Notes: generated by a model not told the origin, from the sequence alone. Positions 16,444 through 24,040 are shown, counted from the first letter of the stretch. The stretch: 27,920 nt of DNA from UBA724 sp964229545 (GCA_964229545.1 CAXRDP010000036.1:1-27920); one strand, 5' to 3'. A program made the numbers and translations.

Positions 16444-16977
16444 TTGGAAAAACGTGCAACATTTGCTGGAGGCTGTTTTTGGTGTACCGAAACATTGTTC
16501 CGTCGCCTAAAGGGTGTCTTGGAAGTGGTTCCAGGCTATTCTGGGGGCCACATTAAAAATCCTGCCTATAGGGAAGTTTGTACAGGTCGTACTGGGCATG
16601 CTGAGTGTGTGTCTATCCTTTTTGACGATGCTGTTGTTTCTTACGAAACCCTTTTGGAGGTCTTTATGGACACACATGATCCCACGACCCTAAACCGCCA
16701 AGGAGAGGATGTTGGTACCCAATACCGTTCTGCTATTTTTTATCATGATGATAAGCAGAAAGCGATGGCTGAACAGGCTCTATTAGTGGCAGAATCCAAA
16801 TTGGAAACACCTGTGGTAACTGAAGTAGTGGCTTTTGATGTGTTTTATCCTGCTGAAGTTGACCACCACGACTATTACAACCAAAACCAATCGCAACCCT
16901 ATTGTGCGTATGTGATTACGCCCAAAGTGAAAAAATTATTAAAAGAATACAAGAACTATTTAAAAGAAGAAATATGA
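16444..16977 (+). CDS. msrA: peptide-methionine (S)-S-oxide reductase
   Basis: A cytosolic repair enzyme of 177 residues that reduces methionine-S-sulfoxide in proteins using thioredoxin. The catalytic motif FAGGCFWCTE is at the N-terminus, with nucleophile Cys11. GTQYRSAIFY (about residue 93) and the C-terminal YYNQNQSQPYCAYVI, with a likely recycling Cys, are also conserved. No MsrB domain is fused. The start is TTG at 16444: an in-frame TAA lies three codons upstream and no ATG precedes the catalytic motif. Its stop overlaps the folE start as ATGA, so the two genes form an operon. Confidence 0.95.
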   Translation: MEKRATFAGGCFWCTETLFRRLKGVLEVVPGYSGGHIKNPAYREVCTGRTGHAECVSILFDDAVVSYETLLEVFMDTHDPTTLNRQGEDVGTQYRSAIFYHDDKQKAMAEQALLVAESKLETPVVTEVVAFDVFYPAEVDHHDYYNQNQSQPYCAYVITPKVKKLLKEYKNYLKEEI

Positions 16978-17570
16978 CATTTGAATCTATCGACACCTAT
17001 GACATCAGCATCACCAATGCCATTAAGTCTCACTACAAAGACATTATTCACAATATTGGCGAAAACCAAAACCGTGAGGGGTTGATTGACACGCCCAAGC
17101 GCGCTGCCAAAGCCATGCAGTTTCTCACCCAAGGATATGACATGGACCCTGCAGCCATCCTAAAGGGAGCCATGTTTGCTGAGTCCTACAACGAAATGGT
17201 GTTGGTCAAGGATATTGAACTGTATTCTTTGTGTGAACATCATATGTTGCCGTTTTTTGGCAAGGCCCATGTGGCCTATATCCCAGACGGCCATATCGTA
17301 GGTTTGAGTAAAATTCCACGTGTGGTGGATGTGTTTGCCCGTCGTTTGCAAGTGCAAGAACGTCTTACAGAGCAAATCTTGGACTGCATCAATACCACGC
17401 TAGAGCCCAAAGGGGTGGCGGTGGTTATTGAAGCGGCGCACATGTGTATGATGATGCGTGGGGTACAAAAACAAAACTCGCTTACAACCACTTCCGGTTT
17501 TCGAGGTGCTTTTGAACAGATGGAAACCCGCAATGAGTTTCTGAAGCTCATTGATTCAAAACTTAAGTAA
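16974..17570 (+). CDS. folE: GTP cyclohydrolase I
   Basis: A 198-residue enzyme that converts GTP to 7,8-dihydroneopterin triphosphate, the first step of folate and pterin synthesis. The zinc-site and catalytic motif is LYSLCEHHMLPFFGKAHVAY (Cys and His ligands), with the second zinc Cys in EAAHMCMMMRGVQK. GLSKIPRVVDVFARRLQVQE is the conserved core. Length and order of motifs are normal for the type I enzyme. The frame is open upstream to 16902, but the ATG at 16974 overlaps the msrA stop as ATGA and fits the family start. The stop TAA is the first part of the terminator stem. Confidence 0.96.
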   Translation: MTFESIDTYDISITNAIKSHYKDIIHNIGENQNREGLIDTPKRAAKAMQFLTQGYDMDPAAILKGAMFAESYNEMVLVKDIELYSLCEHHMLPFFGKAHVAYIPDGHIVGLSKIPRVVDVFARRLQVQERLTEQILDCINTTLEPKGVAVVIEAAHMCMMMRGVQKQNSLTTTSGFRGAFEQMETRNEFLKLIDSKLK

Positions 17571-17596
17571 AAAAAGGGGGCAGAGCCCCTTTTTTT
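17569..17596. terminator. bidirectional intrinsic terminator shared by folE and the TonB receptor gene
   Basis: An 11-bp stem, seven A plus four G pairing with four C plus seven T, encloses the six-base loop GCAGAG. The A run on one side and the T run on the other supply a U tract in either direction. It fills the 25-base gap between the two stop codons and includes the last two bases of the folE stop and the first base of the receptor stop on the other strand. Confidence 0.85.
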
Positions 17597-19839
17597 TAGA
17601 AGGATTTATGAATCCCTACAACTATATTTCTACCCATATTTCCTTTGGCTTCAGACTTGAGCCTGGAAAGATGAGAAATATAATCTTTGTTAGTGATGTT
17701 GGTCACAAGCAAGCGTACTTTCCATGGGTTTTCACTTTGGCTATTTAAAGAAAAATTCACTCCGGCGTCAAGCAAAGTGTAGCCGCCGGTTCGGGTTTCA
17801 AACTGTGATACATTTTCCTGATCCAATGTAGCTGTGACACGGAAAAATGCATGCATATGGGAATCAAAATTCCAAGACATTTCATTTTCCCATTGGGGCG
17901 CTGGCTGTAGCGGGAGATCGTCTCCGTTGTCCAATTCGCCTTGCAGCCACTCAAAAGAGGATTTTAAGTGAAACTTCTCTGTCGGATGATAATGTAACAT
18001 CAACTCTGTTCCCACCATGGTGGCATCTGCTTGTTGGTATTCATATACTTGTGCACCCTCTTCCTCTTCTCCTGTGGGTTCCAAAAAGATGTAGTCATTG
18101 AGTCTGCCATAGAAAAAGCCATCGATTTCAAAAGAAAACTTCTCTGAATCGTAGTGTAGTCCTGCATCTAGCTGTATTCCCTTTTCCGAATTTAGGTTCT
18201 TGTTTCCACGCTCAAATCGGTTGGTGCCGTGGTGGATGCCATTGGAAGTTAGCTCCGAGAGGTTGGGCGCACGAAATCCGGATGCGACATTGAGCTTGAG
18301 TGCTGTTTTGGGGCTGACCATATAGTTGGCACCCAAAGATAGGTTTACACTGTTAAAACTTCTAGACACCGGATCCACAGTTTCAGGCGCTTCTCCTTCA
18401 TGTTGAACCGTGTATCCTTGGCTGTCAATCGATCTGTGGTCATAACGAACACCCAATTGAATATCCAGTTTTTCTTTGTGTAGGTGTCCCAACCAGTACA
18501 GACCCACATCGGTCATGTCAGCATCTGGAATCAACAACTCAAAACCGTTGTTTTCGTTGTTTTGAAAAAGTCCCTGAAGCCCAACGACTTGCTCAAAATC
18601 ACCTTCAGTGTGTAGGGTGTTTCTGATGTCATAGGTCCAAGTTCCCAGTTTCATAGCCAGCGCAGGACCTTCGTCCTCGTGTTCTTCTTCTTCTTCTTCT
18701 TCTTCTTCTTCTTCTTCGTCATGTCCATGTTCTTCCTCAAATTCATTCCGGTCGTTGAGGCTATATCCAAGCGTGGTTTCCCAAAAACCCAGCCCTGACC
18801 AAAAATCCTGACTTAAGCTTATGCTGTGGTGGTCAATTTCTTGATTGGGCAGCATGAGTCGTTTGCTCAAAGTCTCAAAACCAAATTCTTCGGGTATCCC
18901 AGGCAATTGTCTGTTGAGGCTGTATCGTAATGCTGCCACATATTTGTTGGCTCCATACCGAATTCCTGTATTAAAAGAGGTGCTTCTAAACCGTGTGTTG
19001 GTGATGCGTTCTCCACTTCCGGACTCATAATCGGAATGGTTTTCCACGCCAAGGCGTGCCAAAAACCCCCATTTTTCGCCCGAAAAAGCATGGCCTGCCT
19101 GTGCCGCATAGCCTACCGTATTGGTGTGGTAGGTGACTTCTGCGTCTGTTCGGGATTGTCCAGCATACGCAAAGCGTTCAGGGCTGAGATATACCACACC
19201 ACCCAAGGCATCGGAGCCGTAGAGTAGGGATGCCGGTCCTCTGATGACTTCTACACCAGAAATGCCACTGTAGGAAACCCCAAGACCGTGTTCATCACCA
19301 AACTGTTGGTTTTCCAAGCGTGCATTCTGGTGATAAACCACAATGCGGTTGCCACTCAGGCCACGTATGGTGGGTTTGCCTATGCTATTGCCGGTAGATA
19401 TAGTTCGAACTCCAGAAAATCGCTCTAAAGCCTGGCTCAAAGTGGCTGCGCCACTTTGCTGTAGGTCTTGAACGTTTATACGCTCAATAGGGGTAATATT
19501 TCTGCTTTCCAATTGGTGGAAGGGTGCAGATACAATAACCTCGTCGATTTCCAATAAACTTCTGGACATTTCGATTCGCAAGCTTTTGCTTTGGGTTTCA
19601 AAGGAGGTTGTAGCATAACCCACCAAGGATACATAAAGTTCTTCTGTGGCGGGTCCTATGGTGATGGAGAATTGGCCCGATGCGTTAGTATAGGTTCCGA
19701 CCAAAGCTCTGGCATCGTAGATATGAGCGTTTTCTAATGGGTTTTGGGTGTCTTTGTCAATGATGACACCAGTGATATTTTGTTGGCTCCATAAGGTCAT
19801 TGACCCAAGGAGTATTAGGATTAAATGATTAAATTTCAT
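17596..19839 (-). CDS. TonB-dependent outer membrane receptor, probably for a metal
   Basis: A 747-residue outer-membrane importer. The signal peptide is residues 1-18 (ending LWSQ). A carboxypeptidase-regulatory-like domain follows (about 20-105, GVIIDKDTQNPLENAHIYD). The plug is about 110-235, with VEVIRGPASLLYGSDALGGVV, and a beta-barrel ends in Phe. An extracellular-type loop at about residues 368-392 holds HGHD, twelve Glu and HEDE. A second acidic run is about residue 595 (GEEEEG). The histidine/acidic loop resembles metal-capturing loops of zinc receptors such as ZnuD, so a divalent metal is the likely ligand. It starts 40 bases after the small His/Cys-rich exported protein gene and ends at the shared terminator. 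Copper or nickel cannot be excluded. Confidence 0.9.
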   Translation of the reverse strand: MKFNHLILILLGSMTLWSQQNITGVIIDKDTQNPLENAHIYDARALVGTYTNASGQFSITIGPATEELYVSLVGYATTSFETQSKSLRIEMSRSLLEIDEVIVSAPFHQLESRNITPIERINVQDLQQSGAATLSQALERFSGVRTISTGNSIGKPTIRGLSGNRIVVYHQNARLENQQFGDEHGLGVSYSGISGVEVIRGPASLLYGSDALGGVVYLSPERFAYAGQSRTDAEVTYHTNTVGYAAQAGHAFSGEKWGFLARLGVENHSDYESGSGERITNTRFRSTSFNTGIRYGANKYVAALRYSLNRQLPGIPEEFGFETLSKRLMLPNQEIDHHSISLSQDFWSGLGFWETTLGYSLNDRNEFEEEHGHDEEEEEEEEEEEEHEDEGPALAMKLGTWTYDIRNTLHTEGDFEQVVGLQGLFQNNENNGFELLIPDADMTDVGLYWLGHLHKEKLDIQLGVRYDHRSIDSQGYTVQHEGEAPETVDPVSRSFNSVNLSLGANYMVSPKTALKLNVASGFRAPNLSELTSNGIHHGTNRFERGNKNLNSEKGIQLDAGLHYDSEKFSFEIDGFFYGRLNDYIFLEPTGEEEEGAQVYEYQQADATMVGTELMLHYHPTEKFHLKSSFEWLQGELDNGDDLPLQPAPQWENEMSWNFDSHMHAFFRVTATLDQENVSQFETRTGGYTLLDAGVNFSLNSQSENPWKVRLLVTNITNKDYISHLSRLKSEAKGNMGRNIVVGIHKSF
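18682..18717 (-). repeat. (GAA)12 trinucleotide repeat inside the TonB receptor gene
   Basis: On the plus strand this is twelve perfect TTC units; in the coding direction it is twelve GAA codons giving residues 375-386 as Glu. Every codon is GAA with no GAG, so the tract is uninterrupted at the DNA level. Replication slippage would change the length in frame, giving acidic loops of different length without breaking the gene. Confidence 0.95.
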
Positions 19840-19879
19840 GTTAAATAATTAAGTGATACTAAAGAAATAAACTGTGGAA

Positions 19880-20200
19880 TTACACACAGCTAGGGGGCGC
19901 TCTTAACTGAAAAGAGTACCTGAATGTATCACTTTTTGAGGTGATGGCTGTAAAGCCATCGTTTGAATCAACGCCTGGTGCTATGAAGACAAATTCAGTC
20001 TCCGCGTGTGTGTCAGCGTGGCTAAAATGAAAAAGCAAATAGTCACATGAAGGAATGGATTCTTCAAAACGACTTTCATCACTGTGGTTGTGTTCGTGTT
20101 CACAAACAAACTCATGAAAAACCTTAGCTGCGGAGGGAAAAAAGAGTGCCCCCGTTAGCAAATATGCCAGAAAAAGTCGCATTAGTTTATTCATGGTCAT
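19880..20200 (-). CDS. small exported His/Cys-rich protein, putative partner of the TonB receptor
   Basis: A protein of 106 residues (104 if the second ATG at 20194 is used). The N-terminal signal sequence KLMRLFLAYLLTGALFFPSAA is followed by CEHEHNHSDE, then CDYLLFHFSHADTH and a C-terminal RAPPSC. Three cysteines and about eight histidines in a short mature chain suggest metal binding in the periplasm or outer envelope. Short proteins of this type, with paired His/Cys motifs and a terminal APP, are often found beside TonB receptors in Bacteroidota (from memory). The start overlaps the DUF6787 gene end by 8-14 bases, and the receptor follows after 40 bases. No enzyme motif is present. I do not use the longer frame to 20284, because it runs through DUF6787 coding sequence. 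Confidence 0.78.
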   Translation of the reverse strand: MTMNKLMRLFLAYLLTGALFFPSAAKVFHEFVCEHEHNHSDESRFEESIPSCDYLLFHFSHADTHAETEFVFIAPGVDSNDGFTAITSKSDTFRYSFQLRAPPSCV

Positions 20201-20498
20201 TGAAAAAGAATCCGAAACCCATGCGGGACAACATCTTCTTTTCAAAGTTCCAAAAAAACTTGAATTGACCAAAAATAAATCCAAAAAAGAGTAGGAGTAC
20301 TTGGTAAATGGGGAAGATGAGTAGAATTCGAACCGGCCAGTAAATCCATGAGGCGGTATTCTCTAAGTTCATGCCTAAAAAAACAGTGACAGGTTCGGCA
20401 AGCTTCGCCGAAAAACTTCCTGTCAAAGCAAAAACAATAAGAATGATGATCAAGTGAAAGTTGGAACTTATGCCCCAACGGGCCTTTAGCTTTTTCAT
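20187..20498 (-). CDS. DUF6787 family membrane protein
   Basis: A 103-residue inner-membrane protein. It opens MKKLKARWGI, has a first helix at about residues 14-30 (LIIILIVFALTGSFSA) and a second at about 56-76 (ILLIFPIYQVLLLFFGFIFG). The tail FWNFEKKMLSRMGF is basic and aromatic. The family occurs in Bacteroidota and its function is not known. Its start overlaps the serA stop by one base (TGATG), so it is coupled to the serine genes; its stop lies inside the next gene. Possible roles in transport or in the envelope are guesses. Confidence 0.8.
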   Translation of the reverse strand: MKKLKARWGISSNFHLIIILIVFALTGSFSAKLAEPVTVFLGMNLENTASWIYWPVRILLIFPIYQVLLLFFGFIFGQFKFFWNFEKKMLSRMGFGFFFNDHE

Positions 20499-21448
20499 CA
20501 GCCTAAAATCGCATGAATCTGATCGGCGAGTTCGGTACCGATGCGGTCTTGTGCTTCTTGGGTGGCCGCACCAATATGTGGTGTCAATGATATTTTGGGA
20601 TGCATCAGGAGTTTCATGGCTGGATTGGGCTCGTTGTCAAAGGTGTCCAATCCTGCAAAGCTCAATTTGCCGCTGTCCAAGGCATCGATAAGGGCTACCT
20701 CATCTACCACACCCCCACGGGCGGCGTTGACAAGTCCGGCACCCTCTTTCATCATGTCCAGCTCTGCTTTGCCGATGACAGGTTTCTCTTGTGCGGGTAC
20801 GTGCAATGAGATAAAATCGGATTGAGAAAGTACATCCTCCATAGAAGAAATGTCAATGGAAACATACACAGAAGCTCCGTTGAACAACTTGACTTCCACA
20901 TCGGCTTTGTCAATAAATTTATCATATGCCAATACATTCATACCGACACCCAAAGCGATTTTGGCTGTTTCTTGGCCAATTCGCCCAAAACCGATCACAC
21001 CCAAAGTCTTTCCTCTAAGTTCAATACCTCCAGCATAGTTCTTTTTAAGGACCTTGAATTTGGTCTCCCCTTCCAAAGGCATATTTCGATTGGCATCATG
21101 CAAAAAACGGACACACCCATACAAGTGCGCAAAAACAAGTTCGGCTACTGACGCTGACGAAGCCGCAGGCGTATTGATAACGCTCAGTCCTTTACTACGG
21201 GCATAGTCCACGTCTATATTGTCCATGCCAACACCCCCGCGCCCTATGACTTTTAACCCAGGGCAGGCATCTATAAGATCTTTGCGAACCGTAGTGGCAC
21301 TGCGTACCAACAATACAGTCACAGATTCATTATTGATGAAATTTACCAGTTGTTCTTGTGCTACGTTGGTGGTCAATACTTCATACCCATAGGCTTCTAA
21401 AGCTTCTACGCCCGAGCTTGAAATACCGTCATTTGCTAATACTTTCAT
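20498..21448 (-). CDS. serA: D-3-phosphoglycerate dehydrogenase, short form
   Basis: A 316-residue NAD-dependent 2-hydroxyacid dehydrogenase that catalyses the first step of serine synthesis. The nucleotide loop is GVIGFGRIGQE (Gly at 153-158). The conserved catalytic residues are in NAARGGVVDE (Arg), the following Glu-bearing DTFDNEP, and SLTPHIGAATQE (His). GRGGVGMDNID is the typical early motif. There is no C-terminal ACT domain, so serine feedback through ACT is not expected. It starts 9 bases after serC and overlaps DUF6787 by one base. Pairing with serC supports phosphoglycerate as the substrate rather than another 2-hydroxyacid. Confidence 0.93.
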   Translation of the reverse strand: MKVLANDGISSSGVEALEAYGYEVLTTNVAQEQLVNFINNESVTVLLVRSATTVRKDLIDACPGLKVIGRGGVGMDNIDVDYARSKGLSVINTPAASSASVAELVFAHLYGCVRFLHDANRNMPLEGETKFKVLKKNYAGGIELRGKTLGVIGFGRIGQETAKIALGVGMNVLAYDKFIDKADVEVKLFNGASVYVSIDISSMEDVLSQSDFISLHVPAQEKPVIGKAELDMMKEGAGLVNAARGGVVDEVALIDALDSGKLSFAGLDTFDNEPNPAMKLLMHPKISLTPHIGAATQEAQDRIGTELADQIHAILG

Positions 21449-21457
21449 ATTTTCTTT

Positions 21458-22522
21458 TTAAGCTGTTCTTTCTAATTCTTTCATCACATCTACCAACACC
21501 TGAACCGATTCGAGTGGCAGCGCATTGTACATGGAGGCGCGATAGCCCCCTACAGATCGGTGTCCGTTAATGCCACTAAGACCGGCGTCTGCGCTCATGG
21601 CGTTGAATTTGTCCTTCAAGGCCGGTTCTTCAAGTGTGAAAGTCGCATTCATGGCACTTCGGTCTTCCACAGCAGCAAAACCTTTGAAAAGCGGATTGCG
21701 ATCGATTTCGGCATACATAAGCGCCGCTTTGGCCTCGTTTCTTTTTTCAATTTCTGCGATGCCACCCAAGTCTTTCAGCCACTGTAGGGTCAGCATAGAG
21801 GTGTAGACAGCAAACACAGGAGGTGTGTTGAACATGCTGTCTTTTGAAGCATGGACGGCATAGTCTAACATCGAAGGAATCTTATGAGTTACATTGCCCA
21901 AGACAGACTCTTTAACAACCACCAAAGTGGTCCCAGCAGGGCCCATGTTTTTTTGTGCGCCCGCATAGATGATGCCAAACTTAGAAAAATCGAGTTGGCG
22001 AGAGAAGATATCCGAACTGGAATCGCTGACCAAAACCGTATCTGTATCAGGGATTTCTTTTATCTGGGTTCCAAAAATGGTATTGTTGGTGGTGATGTGT
22101 AAATAATCAGCATCGCTAGGCACCGAAAAACCTTTGGGAATATAATTGAAGTTGGCATCCGCTGAAGAAGCTACTTCGACCACCTCGCCAATAAGCTTGG
22201 CTTCTTTCATGGCCTTAGATGCCCATGTTCCTGTGTTTAGGTAGGCACCTTTGTTTTCTAACAAATTGTAAGCGGTAGCAAGAAACTGAGTGCTAGCGCC
22301 ACCTTGAAGGAACAAAGCTTTGTAACCTTTGCCTTCAAGCCCCAACAACTCCAAAGCCAATTGGCAGGCACGGTCCATGATGTCAATAAAGGCAGGACTG
22401 CGGTGAGAGATTTCTATCAAAGACAAACCAGAATTGTCCAATTCTTGAACAGCCGCAGCCGCTTGCTGCATGACCGTATCGGGAAGGATACATGGGCCGG
22501 CGCTAAAGTTGTGTTTTTTCAT
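21458..22522 (-). CDS. serC: phosphoserine aminotransferase
   Basis: A 354-residue PLP enzyme of the class V aminotransferase fold. It makes phosphoserine from 3-phosphohydroxypyruvate and can also act in pyridoxal phosphate synthesis. It begins KKHNFSAGPCILPD, the family hallmark. QGGASTQF contacts the cofactor phosphate, and AGAQKNMGPAG contains the Schiff-base Lys191. HRSVGGYRASMYNALPLE is near the C-terminus. I use the ATG at 22522; the frame is open to 22549, but the extra nine residues precede the conserved start. No TAnnTTTG motif is visible in the 68 bases before it, so it may be read through from the acyl-CoA reductase gene. Confidence 0.96.
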   Translation of the reverse strand: MKKHNFSAGPCILPDTVMQQAAAAVQELDNSGLSLIEISHRSPAFIDIMDRACQLALELLGLEGKGYKALFLQGGASTQFLATAYNLLENKGAYLNTGTWASKAMKEAKLIGEVVEVASSADANFNYIPKGFSVPSDADYLHITTNNTIFGTQIKEIPDTDTVLVSDSSSDIFSRQLDFSKFGIIYAGAQKNMGPAGTTLVVVKESVLGNVTHKIPSMLDYAVHASKDSMFNTPPVFAVYTSMLTLQWLKDLGGIAEIEKRNEAKAALMYAEIDRNPLFKGFAAVEDRSAMNATFTLEEPALKDKFNAMSADAGLSGINGHRSVGGYRASMYNALPLESVQVLVDVMKELERTA

Positions 22523-22590
22523 CACGCAAAATTTCTTGCAAAGAAACAAAATCGAGATAGGACAAGACTCAAGAAAAAATAAATTTTTCG

Positions 22591-23649
22591 TTAATTTTTT
22601 AACAAAAACGAAAGGGTGTCCACACCATCGGCATAATCGTTGAGTTTGGGGAATTGCGCGCTTCCAAAAGGCACGGTCGTGATATTGTCAATATTCCCTA
22701 CAACACATTGTATGTTTGGGGACATTTCAGACACATAGTCCTCTGCTTGGTCGATACTTTCGTAATAATTAAAATAAAGGCAACCCACCGGAGAGGCCAG
22801 TCGCGTATCTTGCTTGACCAACAAAAAACCGTTGTCCAGCATATTCGCTTCTCCCATCAAGAAAATGGCCCTGTTGTAGTCGTAATTATTGGCATAGGCA
22901 TGGTGGTTGATGCAGTCTTTGGCTTCGTACAAAGCATTGAATAAGGGATCAAAGTCATAGTCTTTGGGTACCAAAATTTTAGACACACTTCTGCACCCCA
23001 ACCCAAAATAGAGGGTGATGTCTTGCGCCAACCCCTTTAGGTCTTCCTCGGTTTCTGTGCCTGTGAGAACCGCCAAACTAGAGCGGTTTTTGCGTACAAT
23101 ATGAGGTTTGTCTCTGAAATAGTACTCAAAATAGCGGCCGCTGTTGTTGCTTCCTGTCGCGATGACTTTGTCATAGCCTTTCAGTTGATTCTCACAAAAG
23201 GTTACTTTGCCTTTCCACTCAGGGTGGTGTTTTGTTATCCTATCCACCAATACGGGAATTAAAAAGGCATCCTTGGAGGACAATTTGATCGCGGCTTTAT
23301 GCCCGCTTATCAGCACACAAAGCAAGTCGTGAAACCCTACCAAAGGCAAGTTGCCCGCCATGACAATACCCACAGTGCTGTCGGGATCCTTTTCAAACGA
23401 ATAATTTGATAACCATTCCTCCAAAGCTTCTGGCTGTAACAAATCGCCCCACGCACCCAAAGCAATCAACGTATTTGTCGGGGTAAACCACGCATTGTGG
23501 GTATGTGACTTGTCAACCGCGTTTTGAAGGTCTTGAAATTCGCTTTTATCTGTTGTGTTGGGGTCAACAAAGGAGCGTAAATCGCGCCCCAGTTGGGACA
23601 GACCATGAATCATAGGTTGAATTCTTTCAGATGACTTGTGTGAAACCAC
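22591..23649 (-). CDS. LuxC-type acyl-CoA reductase
   Basis: A 352-residue protein of the LuxC-like, aldehyde-dehydrogenase-related acyl-CoA reductases. GIVMAGNLPLVGFHDLL and SGHKAAIKLSSKD belong to the nucleotide-binding region. GLGCRSVSK holds the probable nucleophile Cys219, and LASPVGCLYFNYY is in the C-terminal part. The expected reaction is NAD(P)H-dependent reduction of an acyl-CoA or acyl thioester to the aldehyde; no luciferase genes are present. The open frame reaches 23757, but that overlaps the divergent ferredoxin gene. I chose the GTG at 23649, which lies 17 bases after a minus-strand TAnnTTTG motif and leaves the ERIQPMIHGLSQLG start of the family intact. Confidence 0.87.
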   Translation of the reverse strand: MVSHKSSERIQPMIHGLSQLGRDLRSFVDPNTTDKSEFQDLQNAVDKSHTHNAWFTPTNTLIALGAWGDLLQPEALEEWLSNYSFEKDPDSTVGIVMAGNLPLVGFHDLLCVLISGHKAAIKLSSKDAFLIPVLVDRITKHHPEWKGKVTFCENQLKGYDKVIATGSNNSGRYFEYYFRDKPHIVRKNRSSLAVLTGTETEEDLKGLAQDITLYFGLGCRSVSKILVPKDYDFDPLFNALYEAKDCINHHAYANNYDYNRAIFLMGEANMLDNGFLLVKQDTRLASPVGCLYFNYYESIDQAEDYVSEMSPNIQCVVGNIDNITTVPFGSAQFPKLNDYADGVDTLSFLLKN

Positions 23650-23666
23650 GTTTGCGCTTACTTTTG
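23636..23666 (+). promoter_or_regulatory. promoter for ferredoxin-ychF
   Basis: TTG at 23636-23638 and TACTTTTG at 23659-23666 are separated by 20 bases, a good fit to the Bacteroidota consensus. The ATG at 23687 is 20 bases further on. It overlaps the first codons of the acyl-CoA reductase gene on the other strand. Confidence 0.6.
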
Positions 23667-23674
23667 CAAAGTTA
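23667..23674 (-). promoter_or_regulatory. promoter element for the acyl-CoA reductase gene, abutting the ferredoxin promoter
   Basis: The minus strand reads TAACTTTG, ending 17 bases before the GTG start at 23649. It begins at the base directly after the plus-strand TACTTTTG, so the two cores stand back to back as a near-palindrome. A -33 TTG is not evident. Confidence 0.45.
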
Positions 23675-23686
23675 AAAAAATAAAGG

Positions 23687-24040
23687 ATGGCCATCATCAT
23701 CACAGACGAGTGTATCAACTGCGGGGCTTGCGAGCCTGAATGCCCAAACACAGCCATCTATGAAGGGGCATTTGACTGGTCGTATGCCGAAGGCACCCAG
23801 TTGTCTGGCGACGTGGTATTGCCTAACGGCAAAGCTGTCAACGCAGACGAAGTCCAAGAACCCATCTCAGATGAGATTTACTACATCGTTCCTGACAAGT
23901 GTACGGAGTGTAAAGGATTCCACGATGAACCACAATGTGCGGCTGTTTGCCCTGTGGACTGCTGTGTGCCCGATGAGGACCATGTGGAGACCGAAGAGGT
24001 TTTGTTAGGCAAACAACGCTTTATGCACCCTGATGCTTAA
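23687..24040 (+). CDS. ferredoxin with two [4Fe-4S] cluster motifs
   Basis: A 117-residue cytosolic electron carrier. The first cluster motif, CINCGACEPECPN, is at residues 9-21. The second, CTECKGFHDEPQCAAVCPVDCC, begins at about residue 70 and has the longer insert between the second and third Cys that is typical of 2[4Fe-4S] Alvin/YfhL-type ferredoxins. The tail after CCVPDEDH is acidic. The redox partner is not known. The divergent acyl-CoA reductase is a neighbour in several Bacteroidota as far as I recall, but that enzyme class normally uses NAD(P)H. ychF follows after 3 bases. Confidence 0.93.
   Translation: MAIIITDECINCGACEPECPNTAIYEGAFDWSYAEGTQLSGDVVLPNGKAVNADEVQEPISDEIYYIVPDKCTECKGFHDEPQCAAVCPVDCCVPDEDHVETEEVLLGKQRFMHPDA

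Noticed and set aside
18682..18717. The TTC array as a CRISPR or intergenic repeat
   Set aside because: The units are 3 bases, contiguous and in frame within a coding region; it is a codon repeat.
20201..20284. N-terminal extension of the small His/Cys-rich exported protein
   Set aside because: It reads through DUF6787 coding sequence and would bury the signal peptide behind 28-30 residues.
23650..23757. N-terminal extension of the acyl-CoA reductase
   Set aside because: The extra 36 residues overlap the ferredoxin start and the promoter region and precede the conserved start of the family.
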